From Fodinibacter sp963834965 (GTDB lineage: Bacteria; Actinomycetota; Actinomycetes; Actinomycetales; Dermatophilaceae): 64,000 nt of DNA. The DNA lies in assembly GCA_963834965.1 (NCBI GenBank), contig CAWIEI010000034.1, positions 197,487 to 261,486 of the forward strand, read 5' to 3'. The notes beneath the pieces were generated by a model. That model saw only the letters and a list, made by a program, of their open reading frames with translations. It ran no database searches and was not told the origin of the DNA. The position numbers and the translations under genes were made by a program. This document shows positions 19,241 through 27,444 of this stretch, in pieces. Each line of letters begins with the position of its first letter. Position 1 is the stretch's first letter.

Positions 19241-19550
19241 GTGCTGCAGGGTGCGCGCTGCACCGCCCGCTCTGCAGCACCGCTCCGGCTCGGTCGCATC
19301 GTGGTGCTGCAGGGTGCGCGCTGCACCGCCCGCTCTGCATGACCGCTCCGGCTCGGCGGCATCGTGGTGCTGCCGGGTGCGCGCTGCACCGCCCGCTCTG
19401 CATCACCGCTCCGGCTCGGCGGCATCGTGGTGCTGCAGGGTGCGCGCTGCACCGCGCCCCGTGCATCACCGCTCCGGCTCGGTCGCATCGTGGTGCTGCC
19501 GGGTGCGCGCTGCTCCGCGCCCCGTGCATCACAGCTGCCCGGTGCGGCCA
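19241..19550. repeat. 63-bp minisatellite with palindromic units, about five copies
   Basis: The motif GTGCTGC[A/C]GGGTGCGCGCTGC begins at 19241, 19304, 19367, 19430 and 19493, exactly 63 bases apart. Each unit contains the small palindrome GGTGCGCGCTGCACC or a variant. The first unit also has outer arms GTGCTGCAG and CTGCAGCAC, so it could fold into a long hairpin. Units differ at a few sites. The array fills the gap between the cellulase and folD. The period is a multiple of three and a plus-strand frame is open, but no start or coding signal supports translation. Confidence 0.92.
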
Positions 19551-19619
19551 CCCCGCCGGATGCCGTCACGCCCGTCGTGCGGTCGGGCCCGCCTTCCAGC
19601 CCGTGAAAGGATTGGTCGC

Positions 19620-20507
19620 GTGACTGCGACCACGCTGGACGGCAAGGCGATCCTCGGGGCCATCAAGGAGGAGCTGCGCCAGCGCGTGGCCACCCTCGCC
19701 GAACGCGGCGTGGTCCCGGGGCTGGGCACCGTGCTCGTCGGTGACGACCCGGGCAGCCAGTGGTACGTCGGGGCCAAGCACCGCGACTGCGCCGAGATCG
19801 GCATCCGCAGCATCCGCCGCGACCTGCCGGCCGGCACCTCGCTCGACGAGGTGCTCGCCGTGGTGCACGAGCTCAACGACGACCCCGACTGCACCGGTTT
19901 CATCGTGCAGCAGCCCACCGGGCTCGACGAGAACGCCATCCTGTCGGCCGTCGACCCGGCCAAGGACGTCGACGGGCTGCACCCCACCAACCTCGGCTGG
20001 CTCGTGCTCGGGCACCCCGCGCCGCTGCCCTGCACCCCCGTCGGCTGCATCGAGCTGCTGCGCCGCTACGACGTGCCGATCGCCGGGGCCAAGGTCGTCG
20101 TCGTCGGCCGCGGCATCACCGTGGGGCGGCCGCTGGGGCTGATCCTCACCCGTAAGTCCGAGAACGCCACGGTCACCCTGTGCCACACCGGCACTCGCGA
20201 CCTCGCCGCCGAGGTGCGGCAGGCCGACATCGTCGTGGCCGCTGCCGGCGTGCCCGGCATCGTCACCGCCGAGATGGTCAAGCCCGGTGCCGCCGTGCTC
20301 GACGTCGGGGTCTCGCGCGTGGTCGACCCGGCCACCGGGAAGTCCGTCGTGGCGGGCGACGTCGCCGCCGACGTCTGGGACGTCGCCGGCTTCGTCAGCC
20401 CGAACCCGGGCGGGGTGGGCCCGATGACCCGCGCGATGCTGCTCTCGAACGTCGTCGAGGCGGCCGAACGGTCGCTCGCCGAGTCGCCGGCCGGCGGCGG
20501 GGGCTGA
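19620..20507 (+). CDS. folD: Bifunctional methylenetetrahydrofolate dehydrogenase/cyclohydrolase
   Basis: The GTG start at 19620 follows GAAAGGA with good spacing. The 295-residue product is full length for FolD. It shows the substrate-site lysine region SQWYVGAKHRDCAEIGI, the loop KDVDGLHPTNLG, the NADP-binding stretch VVVVGRGITVGRPLGLIL, and the C-terminal PNPGGVGPMTRAML. The enzyme interconverts 5,10-methylene- and 10-formyl-tetrahydrofolate in the cytoplasm. The antiporter gene starts two bases after its stop, so the two are probably cotranscribed. It is a housekeeping gene and marks return to core genome after the minisatellite. Confidence 0.96.
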   Translation: MTATTLDGKAILGAIKEELRQRVATLAERGVVPGLGTVLVGDDPGSQWYVGAKHRDCAEIGIRSIRRDLPAGTSLDEVLAVVHELNDDPDCTGFIVQQPTGLDENAILSAVDPAKDVDGLHPTNLGWLVLGHPAPLPCTPVGCIELLRRYDVPIAGAKVVVVGRGITVGRPLGLILTRKSENATVTLCHTGTRDLAAEVRQADIVVAAAGVPGIVTAEMVKPGAAVLDVGVSRVVDPATGKSVVAGDVAADVWDVAGFVSPNPGGVGPMTRAMLLSNVVEAAERSLAESPAGGGG

Positions 20508-20509
20508 GC

Positions 20510-21607
20510 GTGGCTGTCAGCGCCCGCACCACGACCCTCGTGTGGCGGGTGCTGCCCCTTGTCGCGCTCGTCGCCCTGGCCGCCACCTGGGGCCGTGACA
20601 TCGGCATCGCCGTGGTCGTGGTCGTGGCCCTGCTCCTCGCCGGTGCCGTGCTGGCGGCGGTGCACCACGCCGAGGTGGTCGCGCACCGGGTGGGAGAGCC
20701 GTTCGGCTCACTGGTGCTCGCCGTCGCCGTCACCGTCATCGAGGTCTCGCTCATCGTCACCCTGATGCTCTCGGGTGGTGACGAGGCGGCCACCCTGGCC
20801 CGCGAGACGGTGTTCGCCGCGGTGATGATCACCGTCAACGGCATCCTCGGGGTGTCACTGCTGATCGGTGCCACGCGCTTCAGCACGGTCCGCTTCAACG
20901 CCGAGGGCACCGGCGGCGCGCTCGCGACGGTCGCCACCCTGGCCACGCTCTGCCTGGTGCTGCCCACCGTCACCGAGGGCGCGCCCGGCCCGGAGTTCAC
21001 CTCGGGCCAGCTGGCCTTCGCCGCCGTCGCGTCGCTGGCGCTCTACCTGGCGTTCGTGGTGACCCAGACCGTGCGCCACCGCGACTTCTTCCTGCCCGTG
21101 TCCCGCAAGGGCGTGACGCTCACCGAGGACGAGCACGCCGACCCGCCGACCACCCGCGAGGCCACGGTCTCGCTCGGCTTCCTGCTGCTGTCGCTGGTGG
21201 CGGTGGTCGGGCTGGCGAAGATCGAGTCGCCCGCCATCGAGGAGGGGGTGCTTGCGGCCGGCCTCCCGGTGTCGTTCGTCGGTGTGGTCATCGCCCTGCT
21301 GGTGCTGCTGCCCGAGACCATCGCCGCCGCCAACGCAGCCCGTCGCGACCGCATCCAGACCTCGCTCAACCTCGCACTCGGCTCGGCGATGGCCAGCATC
21401 GGCCTGACGATCCCGACGCTGGCCGTCGCGTCGATCTGGATCCCCACCCCGCTGCACCTCGGTCTGGGGGCCACCCAGATCGTGCTGCTCGCCATCACCG
21501 TGGTCGTCGCGGTGCTCACCGTGGTCCCAGGCCGGGCGACCCGGCTTCAGGCGAGCGTGCACCTCACGCTCTTCGCGGCGTTCCTCTTCCTCGCGATGTC
21601 CCCGTGA
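20510..21607 (+). CDS. ChaA-like calcium/proton (sodium/proton) antiporter
   Basis: The GTG at 20510 lies two bases past the folD stop. The 365-residue product has about 11 hydrophobic segments and the duplicated alpha-repeat motifs of the Ca2+/cation antiporter superfamily. The first reads AVTVIEVSLIVTLML near residue 70, and the second reads LLPETIAAANAARRDRIQTSLNLALGSA near residue 265. Both conserved glutamates of the repeats are present. The ChaA subfamily exchanges Ca2+, Na+ or K+ for protons at the cytoplasmic membrane. Ion preference cannot be read from sequence. Confidence 0.88.
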   Translation: MAVSARTTTLVWRVLPLVALVALAATWGRDIGIAVVVVVALLLAGAVLAAVHHAEVVAHRVGEPFGSLVLAVAVTVIEVSLIVTLMLSGGDEAATLARETVFAAVMITVNGILGVSLLIGATRFSTVRFNAEGTGGALATVATLATLCLVLPTVTEGAPGPEFTSGQLAFAAVASLALYLAFVVTQTVRHRDFFLPVSRKGVTLTEDEHADPPTTREATVSLGFLLLSLVAVVGLAKIESPAIEEGVLAAGLPVSFVGVVIALLVLLPETIAAANAARRDRIQTSLNLALGSAMASIGLTIPTLAVASIWIPTPLHLGLGATQIVLLAITVVVAVLTVVPGRATRLQASVHLTLFAAFLFLAMSP

Positions 21608-21623
21608 GCTTCGCCATCCGCAA

Positions 21624-21671
21624 CAAGGGTCGAAGAAATCGGGGTCATGGCGCCGATCTCTCGGACCCTTG
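21624..21671. terminator. Bidirectional terminator between convergent genes
   Basis: Arms at 21624-21642 and 21653-21671 pair at about 16 of 19 positions, with perfect outer CAAGGGTC/GACCCTTG and inner ATCGG/CCGAT blocks around a 10-base loop. It lies between the antiporter gene (plus) and the FHA gene (minus), 16 bases past the former's stop, so it can end both transcripts. Confidence 0.65.
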
Positions 21672-21716
21672 GTGCGGCTGAGCCACCTGAGCACCGCCGC
21701 GAGGGCAGGGCGAGCC

Positions 21717-22517
21717 TTACTGGCCGCGCTCCTCGGGGGTGGCCCGGCGCACGACGATGCGGGTCCAGGCGCCGACGTAGACCCGGTCGTCCTCCGACAG
21801 CTCACGGCGTTGGCCGGGCGGCACCGGGTCGGACGGTAGCGGGCCGCTGGCCGGGCCGACGTAGGTGCCGTTGGAGGACTGGAGGTCCTCGACCCACCAG
21901 CGCTGCCCGTCGGTGGTCAGCTGCGCGTGCCGCCGGCTCACCCCCGAGTCGCCGGTGCAGTCGATGTCCGGGTGGATGCTGCGGCTCGCCGACGGCCGGC
22001 CGATGAGCACGCTCTTGGCGGCGAGCTCGACGACCGCGGGCAGGCCCGGTGACGGGCAGGGGTCCTCGCTCTCCTGCGCCGCGTACCAGTCGGGGTCGAC
22101 CCATACCTCGGCCACCCAGTCGACGGCGATCGCCGGTGCCAACGGGGTCGGGTCCGCGCCACCGGGGTCGAGGGCGACGGCATCCGGGGTGGTCGACGGG
22201 TCCGGGGGGCGCGGCATCGTGCCGGTCGTGAAGTCGTAGCCACAGGCCTCGCAGAACAGCGCCGCGTCGTCGCGGGGCGAGCCGCAGTTCGGGCACACCT
22301 GCGGGTCGGGGGCAGCAGCCGCACCCGCATCGGGCGCCGGGCCTGCCGACGCCGCCGCCGCGTCCGGTGCCGCCGACGGCGTGCCGGCAGCAGCCGGGTC
22401 AGGCGCAGCAGCAGCACCGGCCGGGATGGGGACCCCGCAGGTGTCGCAGTAGTCGCTCGAGGTCGAGGCGTGCCCGTTCGGGCAGGTGAAGGTGCTCACC
22501 GGGCCAGCCTGCGGCAT
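21717..22517 (-). CDS. Zinc-ribbon FHA-domain protein
   Basis: The 266-residue product begins with a zinc ribbon (TCPNGH then CDTCG). An alanine/proline linker, a second ribbon (QVCPNCGSP then FCEACG, about residues 78-100) and a C-terminal FHA domain follow (about residues 165-262: LIGRPSASR, GVSRRHAQL, LQSSNGTYV). FHA domains read phosphothreonine, so this is a likely substrate or partner of the PknG kinase encoded upstream in the same operon. ATG at 22517 and GTG at 22499 are both possible starts and neither has a strong ribosome binding site. It is the last gene of the operon, before a terminator-like hairpin. Confidence 0.87.
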   Translation of the reverse strand: MPQAGPVSTFTCPNGHASTSSDYCDTCGVPIPAGAAAAPDPAAAGTPSAAPDAAAASAGPAPDAGAAAAPDPQVCPNCGSPRDDAALFCEACGYDFTTGTMPRPPDPSTTPDAVALDPGGADPTPLAPAIAVDWVAEVWVDPDWYAAQESEDPCPSPGLPAVVELAAKSVLIGRPSASRSIHPDIDCTGDSGVSRRHAQLTTDGQRWWVEDLQSSNGTYVGPASGPLPSDPVPPGQRRELSEDDRVYVGAWTRIVVRRATPEERGQ

Positions 22518-22545
22518 CCGCGCCCCGAGGAAGCGCAGGGAGGCA

Positions 22546-23823
22546 TCACTTCTTCACCCGCGTCGTCTTGGTGGATGCCGTGTCGAGCGCCATCTCGTCG
22601 AGCTTGTTCACGCTGCGCTTCAGGCGCACCGTGCCGGTGTCGGCGTTGTCGATCTCGACGATCTTGCGCAGCCGGGTCGTGGCCTCCTCGTTTCCGGTCT
22701 CCTGCGCGAGCTGCACGGCCCGGCCCAGCTTCACGGTCGCGGTGTCGGTGTCGCCCGCGGCCTTCGCCGCCAGGCCGTCCTGGATCGCCTCGGCCAGCTC
22801 GGCCTGCCCGGTGTAGTGCGCGACGGCCGGGTCGATGCGCGTGGTGAGGGTGTCGTCGTTGGACCACATCGCCTTGACCAGGCCCTGCGCCACGACCGCG
22901 TCGGCCACCGCCACCTGCACGCGCGCGGCCAGCTGCTCCTGACCCACCGCCTTCGCGGGCAGCCGCACGGCCACGTGGTAGTCGCGCGACTCGTCGCCCC
23001 ACGCGCCGGTGGGGTAGGCCCCGGTGAGCGGGTTGACGTCGTGCCGGCGCGAGGTGAGGTCGTCGACGGTGGGGGACACCTGGCGCACGAAGAGCACCTG
23101 CGACCCCTGCGGCGCCCACACCCGCAGCGCCGCCTCGGCGACCCCGCGGCCCATCGACTGGCGCATGATCTGCTCGAAGTCGGCGGCCATCGCCTGCGGC
23201 TGGGCGATCAGGTCGACGCTGCCGAGCAGGGCGGTGGCGATGCGGCGCACCTCGGCCACCTGCCAGGCCGAGCCGACGCCGCGGCAGTCGCACTGGAACC
23301 GGCCCCGGGCGCCCTCGATCGCGGCGCTGAGCTGGTCCGGGGTCTCGTGCTGGTTGATGCCGTCGGTGAGCAGGATGGCGTGCCGCTGGGTCGCGCTCGG
23401 CACCGCGGCGAACAGCCGGGTCGCCAGGGTGAGCCAGGTGCCCATCGCCGTGCCGCCGTCGGCCCGGAACTGCGCCACGGCGGCCTTGGCCTGCGCGCGC
23501 GTCGTGGCGTCCATCCGCACCATCGCCGAGCGCCCGTCCTGCGGGTAGGCCAGCCGCGCCTGGTGGCTGCCCGCGATCACCGCGAACCACACCCCGTCGA
23601 GCACCTGGTCCAGCGCCGCCCCTGCGGCCACCTGCACGGCCGCGATGTTCTCGCCGCTCATCGAGCCGGAGGTGTCGACGATGACGATCTCGGCGGCATC
23701 CCCCGACCCCGACTGCCCGGCCTCGCCCGCACCGGAGCAGGCCACGGTGACGATGGCGTGCACGTCGGTGCCGCCGTCGGGGAGGAATTCGTTCTGGTAG
23801 ACGTCAGCGGTGAAGGTGGCCAT
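22546..23823 (-). CDS. VWA-domain protein with intact MIDAS
   Basis: The 425-residue product has a von Willebrand factor A domain near residues 44-220. The metal-binding DTSGSMSG motif is intact, with matching threonine (GGTAMGTWL) and aspartate (LLTDGINQHE) sites. The C-terminal half is beta-rich, followed by an alanine-rich helical part and a lysine-rich end. There is no signal peptide or membrane segment, so it acts in the cytoplasm. Its start overlaps the PP2C gene end by 20 bases, and its stop lies 28 bases before the FHA gene. Cytoplasmic VWA proteins next to AAA+ ATPases and TelA/Ter-type genes often form chaperone-like complexes. I infer such a role here with the operon's CbxX-type ATPase. 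Confidence 0.88.
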   Translation of the reverse strand: MATFTADVYQNEFLPDGGTDVHAIVTVACSGAGEAGQSGSGDAAEIVIVDTSGSMSGENIAAVQVAAGAALDQVLDGVWFAVIAGSHQARLAYPQDGRSAMVRMDATTRAQAKAAVAQFRADGGTAMGTWLTLATRLFAAVPSATQRHAILLTDGINQHETPDQLSAAIEGARGRFQCDCRGVGSAWQVAEVRRIATALLGSVDLIAQPQAMAADFEQIMRQSMGRGVAEAALRVWAPQGSQVLFVRQVSPTVDDLTSRRHDVNPLTGAYPTGAWGDESRDYHVAVRLPAKAVGQEQLAARVQVAVADAVVAQGLVKAMWSNDDTLTTRIDPAVAHYTGQAELAEAIQDGLAAKAAGDTDTATVKLGRAVQLAQETGNEEATTRLRKIVEIDNADTGTVRLKRSVNKLDEMALDTASTKTTRVKK

Positions 23824-24997
23824 CGGGCTGGGTTTCCTCTCGGGAGGGGACGGACTGCGGTGGTGACACGGCGATGGGCTGGGTGGAGCTGGTCGGCTCG
23901 CCCGGCGCGCGGGCGTTGACGCGGGCCAGGGCCACGGTGATGTTGTCCTGGCCCCCCTGGGCGTTGGCCCAGTCGACCAGGGCGCCGGCCAGCCCGAGCG
24001 GCTCCGACCCCACAGTGCCGGCCGTGTCGGCCACGACCGCAGCGAGGTCCTGCGCCTCGGAGCAGTAGTTCCACAGCCCGTCGGAGCAGACCAGCAGCCA
24101 CCCCGGGCCGTCGAGGTCGAGGGACACCGTGCGCGGGGTGTGGTCAGGGGCGTCGATGCCCAGCCAGCGGGTGATGGCGTGTGCCTGCGGCCCGCTCTCG
24201 GCCTCGGCCCGGGGCATGCCGTCGGCGATCTGCTCCGCGGCGAAGGAGTCGTCGACGGTCAGCAGCCGCGGCGCCGCGGCGTCGGGCAGCCAGTAGGCCC
24301 GGCTGTCGCCGACCCAGCCCACGGTGAGCTCGGCACCGTCGAGCACGGCGGCGACGAACGTGCAGGAGGCGGGGTTGCCGGGGCCGGCGGTGGTGTTGGC
24401 GATCACCGCGTCGTTGGCCGCGTTGGCCGCCGCCACGAGCGCCTTGGTGCTCGCCGCCACCCGGGTGCCGACGCTCTCAGCCGACCGGATGCCGGGAGCG
24501 CTCGCCAACGCGTCGCGCGCGGCCCGGGCCGCGGCCAGGCTGGCGACGTCGGAGTCGGTGGACGAGGAGACCCCGTCGCAGACGACGAGCACCGCGTGGT
24601 CGCCCGGCGTCGGTCCCGCGGCGACGGCCACGGCATCCTCGTTGCGCACGTGGCGGATGCCGCGGTCGCACACCGCCGCGACCCAGGGGGCCGGTTGCTC
24701 GGTGTAGTGGTTGCGGGGGCTCACGGCGGCGGCGCCGCACTGGGTGCAGTAGCCGTCGTCGGCGACCTCGCCACCGCACTCGTGGCACGCCGCCGGAGCC
24801 ACCTCGGGCGGGTCGCTGCCCTCGGGGGTGGCGACCGAGGCAGTGGATGCCGGGGCGCCGGTCGCCGCTGCCGGCCCCAGGTCGGCGCCGCAGGCCTCGC
24901 AGAACCGCTCGCCGCTCGCGACCGGGCTGCCGCACGACGGGCAGAGCAGCGCCGCGCCGGTCGCGCCCGCGCCGTCATCCCCCGTGGTCGACGTCAT
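23804..24997 (-). CDS. PP2C-family protein phosphatase with N-terminal zinc ribbons
   Basis: The 397-residue product has two zinc ribbons (Cys19/22/33/36 and Cys71/74/84/87) and then a PP2C domain from about residue 105. Metal-binding motifs are RNEDAVAV, VVCDGVSSSTDSD, WVGDSRAYWL, SDGLWNY and QDNITVAL. The first metal motif has the order expected of active Ser/Thr phosphatases. It starts inside an ATGA overlap with pknG, so kinase and phosphatase are made together and are likely to act on the same phosphoproteins, probably including the FHA protein. The shared zinc ribbon style with PknG suggests docking to a common partner. There is no membrane segment. Confidence 0.93.
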   Translation of the reverse strand: MTSTTGDDGAGATGAALLCPSCGSPVASGERFCEACGADLGPAAATGAPASTASVATPEGSDPPEVAPAACHECGGEVADDGYCTQCGAAAVSPRNHYTEQPAPWVAAVCDRGIRHVRNEDAVAVAAGPTPGDHAVLVVCDGVSSSTDSDVASLAAARAARDALASAPGIRSAESVGTRVAASTKALVAAANAANDAVIANTTAGPGNPASCTFVAAVLDGAELTVGWVGDSRAYWLPDAAAPRLLTVDDSFAAEQIADGMPRAEAESGPQAHAITRWLGIDAPDHTPRTVSLDLDGPGWLLVCSDGLWNYCSEAQDLAAVVADTAGTVGSEPLGLAGALVDWANAQGGQDNITVALARVNARAPGEPTSSTQPIAVSPPQSVPSREETQPDGHLHR

Positions 24998-27444
24998 CGC
25001 AGCGTCCAGCGGCGCACCGCGTTGGCCTGGTCGACGAGCTGTACCCGCTCATCGCGGTTGGGGGTGTAGCCGGCGAGGTCGCGGTAGGCCGCCTCGAGCC
25101 CGTCGCGCAGGGCCGGCTCGGCCGCCGGTCGCCCACCGATGAGCACCGTGGTGTCGGCGCCGTTCGACTCGACCAGCCCCAGCGCGGCACTGAGCACCTC
25201 GACGCGGAACCGCGACCGGTCGACCGGGTCGATGGTCAGGCTCTCGATGCTGTCGAGCGCCGCGGCCAGCGAGGGCAGCCCACCACCGGACTCGGCCAGC
25301 AGCCCGGCCCGGCGCCGCCGCGCCTGGGTGAACGCCCGGCTGGTCACCGGCACCAGGTCGAGCGCTCGCACCGCCCCGGGCACGTCGCCCTTGCCGGAGC
25401 GGATCCGGGCCAGTCCGAACGCTGCCGGCGCGATGTAGTTGGCGTCGCTGCGGGCGCAGACCACGTAGAGCGCCTCGGCGACGTCGGTGTCGCCGCCGGT
25501 CTCGCAGGCGAACGCCAGGGCCAGCTTGGGCGCCAGCTCGCCGGGCACCTGCCCGTAGACGGCGTTGAACGCGCTCTGCGCCTCGGCGGTCTGCCGGCGG
25601 GCCAGGGCCACCAGCCCCGACATCCACACCGCGCGCCACTCCCACGGGTCGTCGGCCAGCAGCGCCCGCACCGCGTCGTCGACCCGCTCCAGCTGGCCGG
25701 CCTCGAGCGCGGCGTGGGCGCGGGCCAGCAGCACCTCGGCAGTGGTCGCCGGCGCACCTTCCAGGGCCGCCAGTCGCTGCACCGGGTCGTCGACGCTGAC
25801 GGTGCGCAGCCACGGCATCTGCGGGTCGCTGTCGTCGGTGCGCAGCCGCGGCAGGTCCTGCCAGTCGAGCGAGTCGTCGGAGACCGTGGGCACGTCGAAG
25901 AGCAGGGATGACGTGGAGTGCTCGGCCGCGCCCTCGCGCGCGGAGGCGACGACCTCGCGCAGTACGCCGAGCAGCTGCACGCGCAGCTCGTCGGCCGAGA
26001 CGAAGCGGTCGGCGGGGTCGGGGGCACAGGTCTTGAGCAGCAACCGGTAGAACGAGTCGTGCTGGCGGAACAGCGGCGTCTGGTCGACCGGCGGCAGCGA
26101 GGCGACGTAGGTGCTCTGGTAGCCGCGGAACTCCATCGCGAGCACGGTGAGGGTGCGCCCGATCGTGTAGATGTCGGAGGCCACCGAGGGCCCGACGATC
26201 GGCACCTCGGGCGCCTGATAGCCCGTCGTGCCGTAGATCGCGGAGTCGAGGTCGTCGGCGCGGCGAACCCCGCCGAGGTCGATCAGCTTGATGCCGTCGC
26301 CCACCTGGATGAGGTTGTCCGGCTTGAAGTCGCAGAACACCAGGCCGAGGTCGTGCAGGTACTGGAAGGCCGGCAGCACCTCGATGATGAACGCGATCGC
26401 CTGGTCGAGCGGCAGCGGGTCGTACCTGCCCCCCGCGGCGCGCATCCGGTCCTTGAGCAGCTCCTTGAGCGAGGTGCCGCCGACATACTCCATGACGATG
26501 TAGCCGGCGCCCTCGTGCGTCACGAAGTTGTAGATCTCGACGATCAGCGGGTGCTCGACCTGGGCCAGGAACTGCCGCTCGGCGATGGCCGCGGCCAGGG
26601 CGTCGGGGTCGCCGGAGTTGAGCAGGCCCTTGAGCACCACCCACCGGTCGGAGACGTTGCGGTCGCGGGCGGCGTAGACCCAGCCGAGCCCGCCGTGGGC
26701 GATGGCCCCGGCCACGACGTACTGCCCCCCGACGACGTCGCCCGCCGTCAGCTTGGGCGTGAACGAGAACGGGCTGCGGCAGTTCGGGCAGAAGCCCTCG
26801 GTGCGCCCGGGCTGGCCGTCGCGCGAACGGCCCACTGCCGCACCGCAGCTCGGGCAGCTGCGGCGGTCCTCGGGCACCATCGGGTCCTTGAGCACCGCCT
26901 TGGCGGCGTCGACCGCGGGCACCGGCGGGATGGACGTCATCCCGGCGCCGAGGCGGGCGCCGCGCAAGCGGGTCGATGACGTGCCGACCCGGCGGGTGAT
27001 CTTGCTGCCCCCGGCGGTCGCGCGCGCCGATCCCAGTGCGGTCGAGGCAAGCTGGTTGGAGGCGCGCGAGACGGTCGAGGGCGACTGGGCGATGCCGGCC
27101 GGTGAGGTCGCCGTCGAGACGGCGCTCGATGTCGGCCCGTTGGCTCCGCGGCCCGCCACCGCCGATGCCGTGCCGGCCGGCCCCGGGGTTCCGCACACAT
27201 CGCAGTAGCCGTCGACGATGGTGCCGGTGCAGCCGGGCTCGGCGCAGCGACCCGCGGCCCCGCCGATGGACGAGGCGATGCGGGACGACGCGCCCGGGGA
27301 TGCCGTGGGGGAGGACGCGCTGACCGACACCGTGCTGGCGGATGCCGTGGGGGCGCCGGCCGGCCCGGGCGACCCGCACACGTCGCAGTAGCCGTCGAGG
27401 ATGGAGCCGGTGCACCCCGGCTGGACGCAGGCGACGGTGCTCAT
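24994..27444 (-). CDS. pknG: PknG-type serine/threonine protein kinase
   Basis: ATG at 27444 follows GGAGGAAGG. The 816-residue product has two copies of a small zinc ribbon (CVQPGCTGSILDGYCDVCG at 6-24 and a twin at 67-85), then a Ser/Thr-rich linker. A rubredoxin-like module follows (Cys197/200/219/222), then a kinase domain (about 240-510) and an alpha-helical TPR-like C-terminus. The kinase has Lys272, the catalytic loop CDFKPDN and LIDLGG in place of DFG. This matches PknG of mycobacteria, whose loops are NDLKPEN and LIDLGA. PknG phosphorylates FHA proteins such as GarA/OdhI to control glutamate and 2-oxoglutarate flux. The additional N-terminal zinc ribbons are not in M. tuberculosis PknG. 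The gene overlaps both neighbours by ATGA. Confidence 0.96.
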   Translation of the reverse strand: MSTVACVQPGCTGSILDGYCDVCGSPGPAGAPTASASTVSVSASSPTASPGASSRIASSIGGAAGRCAEPGCTGTIVDGYCDVCGTPGPAGTASAVAGRGANGPTSSAVSTATSPAGIAQSPSTVSRASNQLASTALGSARATAGGSKITRRVGTSSTRLRGARLGAGMTSIPPVPAVDAAKAVLKDPMVPEDRRSCPSCGAAVGRSRDGQPGRTEGFCPNCRSPFSFTPKLTAGDVVGGQYVVAGAIAHGGLGWVYAARDRNVSDRWVVLKGLLNSGDPDALAAAIAERQFLAQVEHPLIVEIYNFVTHEGAGYIVMEYVGGTSLKELLKDRMRAAGGRYDPLPLDQAIAFIIEVLPAFQYLHDLGLVFCDFKPDNLIQVGDGIKLIDLGGVRRADDLDSAIYGTTGYQAPEVPIVGPSVASDIYTIGRTLTVLAMEFRGYQSTYVASLPPVDQTPLFRQHDSFYRLLLKTCAPDPADRFVSADELRVQLLGVLREVVASAREGAAEHSTSSLLFDVPTVSDDSLDWQDLPRLRTDDSDPQMPWLRTVSVDDPVQRLAALEGAPATTAEVLLARAHAALEAGQLERVDDAVRALLADDPWEWRAVWMSGLVALARRQTAEAQSAFNAVYGQVPGELAPKLALAFACETGGDTDVAEALYVVCARSDANYIAPAAFGLARIRSGKGDVPGAVRALDLVPVTSRAFTQARRRRAGLLAESGGGLPSLAAALDSIESLTIDPVDRSRFRVEVLSAALGLVESNGADTTVLIGGRPAAEPALRDGLEAAYRDLAGYTPNRDERVQLVDQANAVRRWTLR

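Noticed and set aside
19241..19550. CRISPR array
   Set aside because: The units are directly adjacent 63-bp repeats without unique spacers, and no cas genes are near, so it is a minisatellite.
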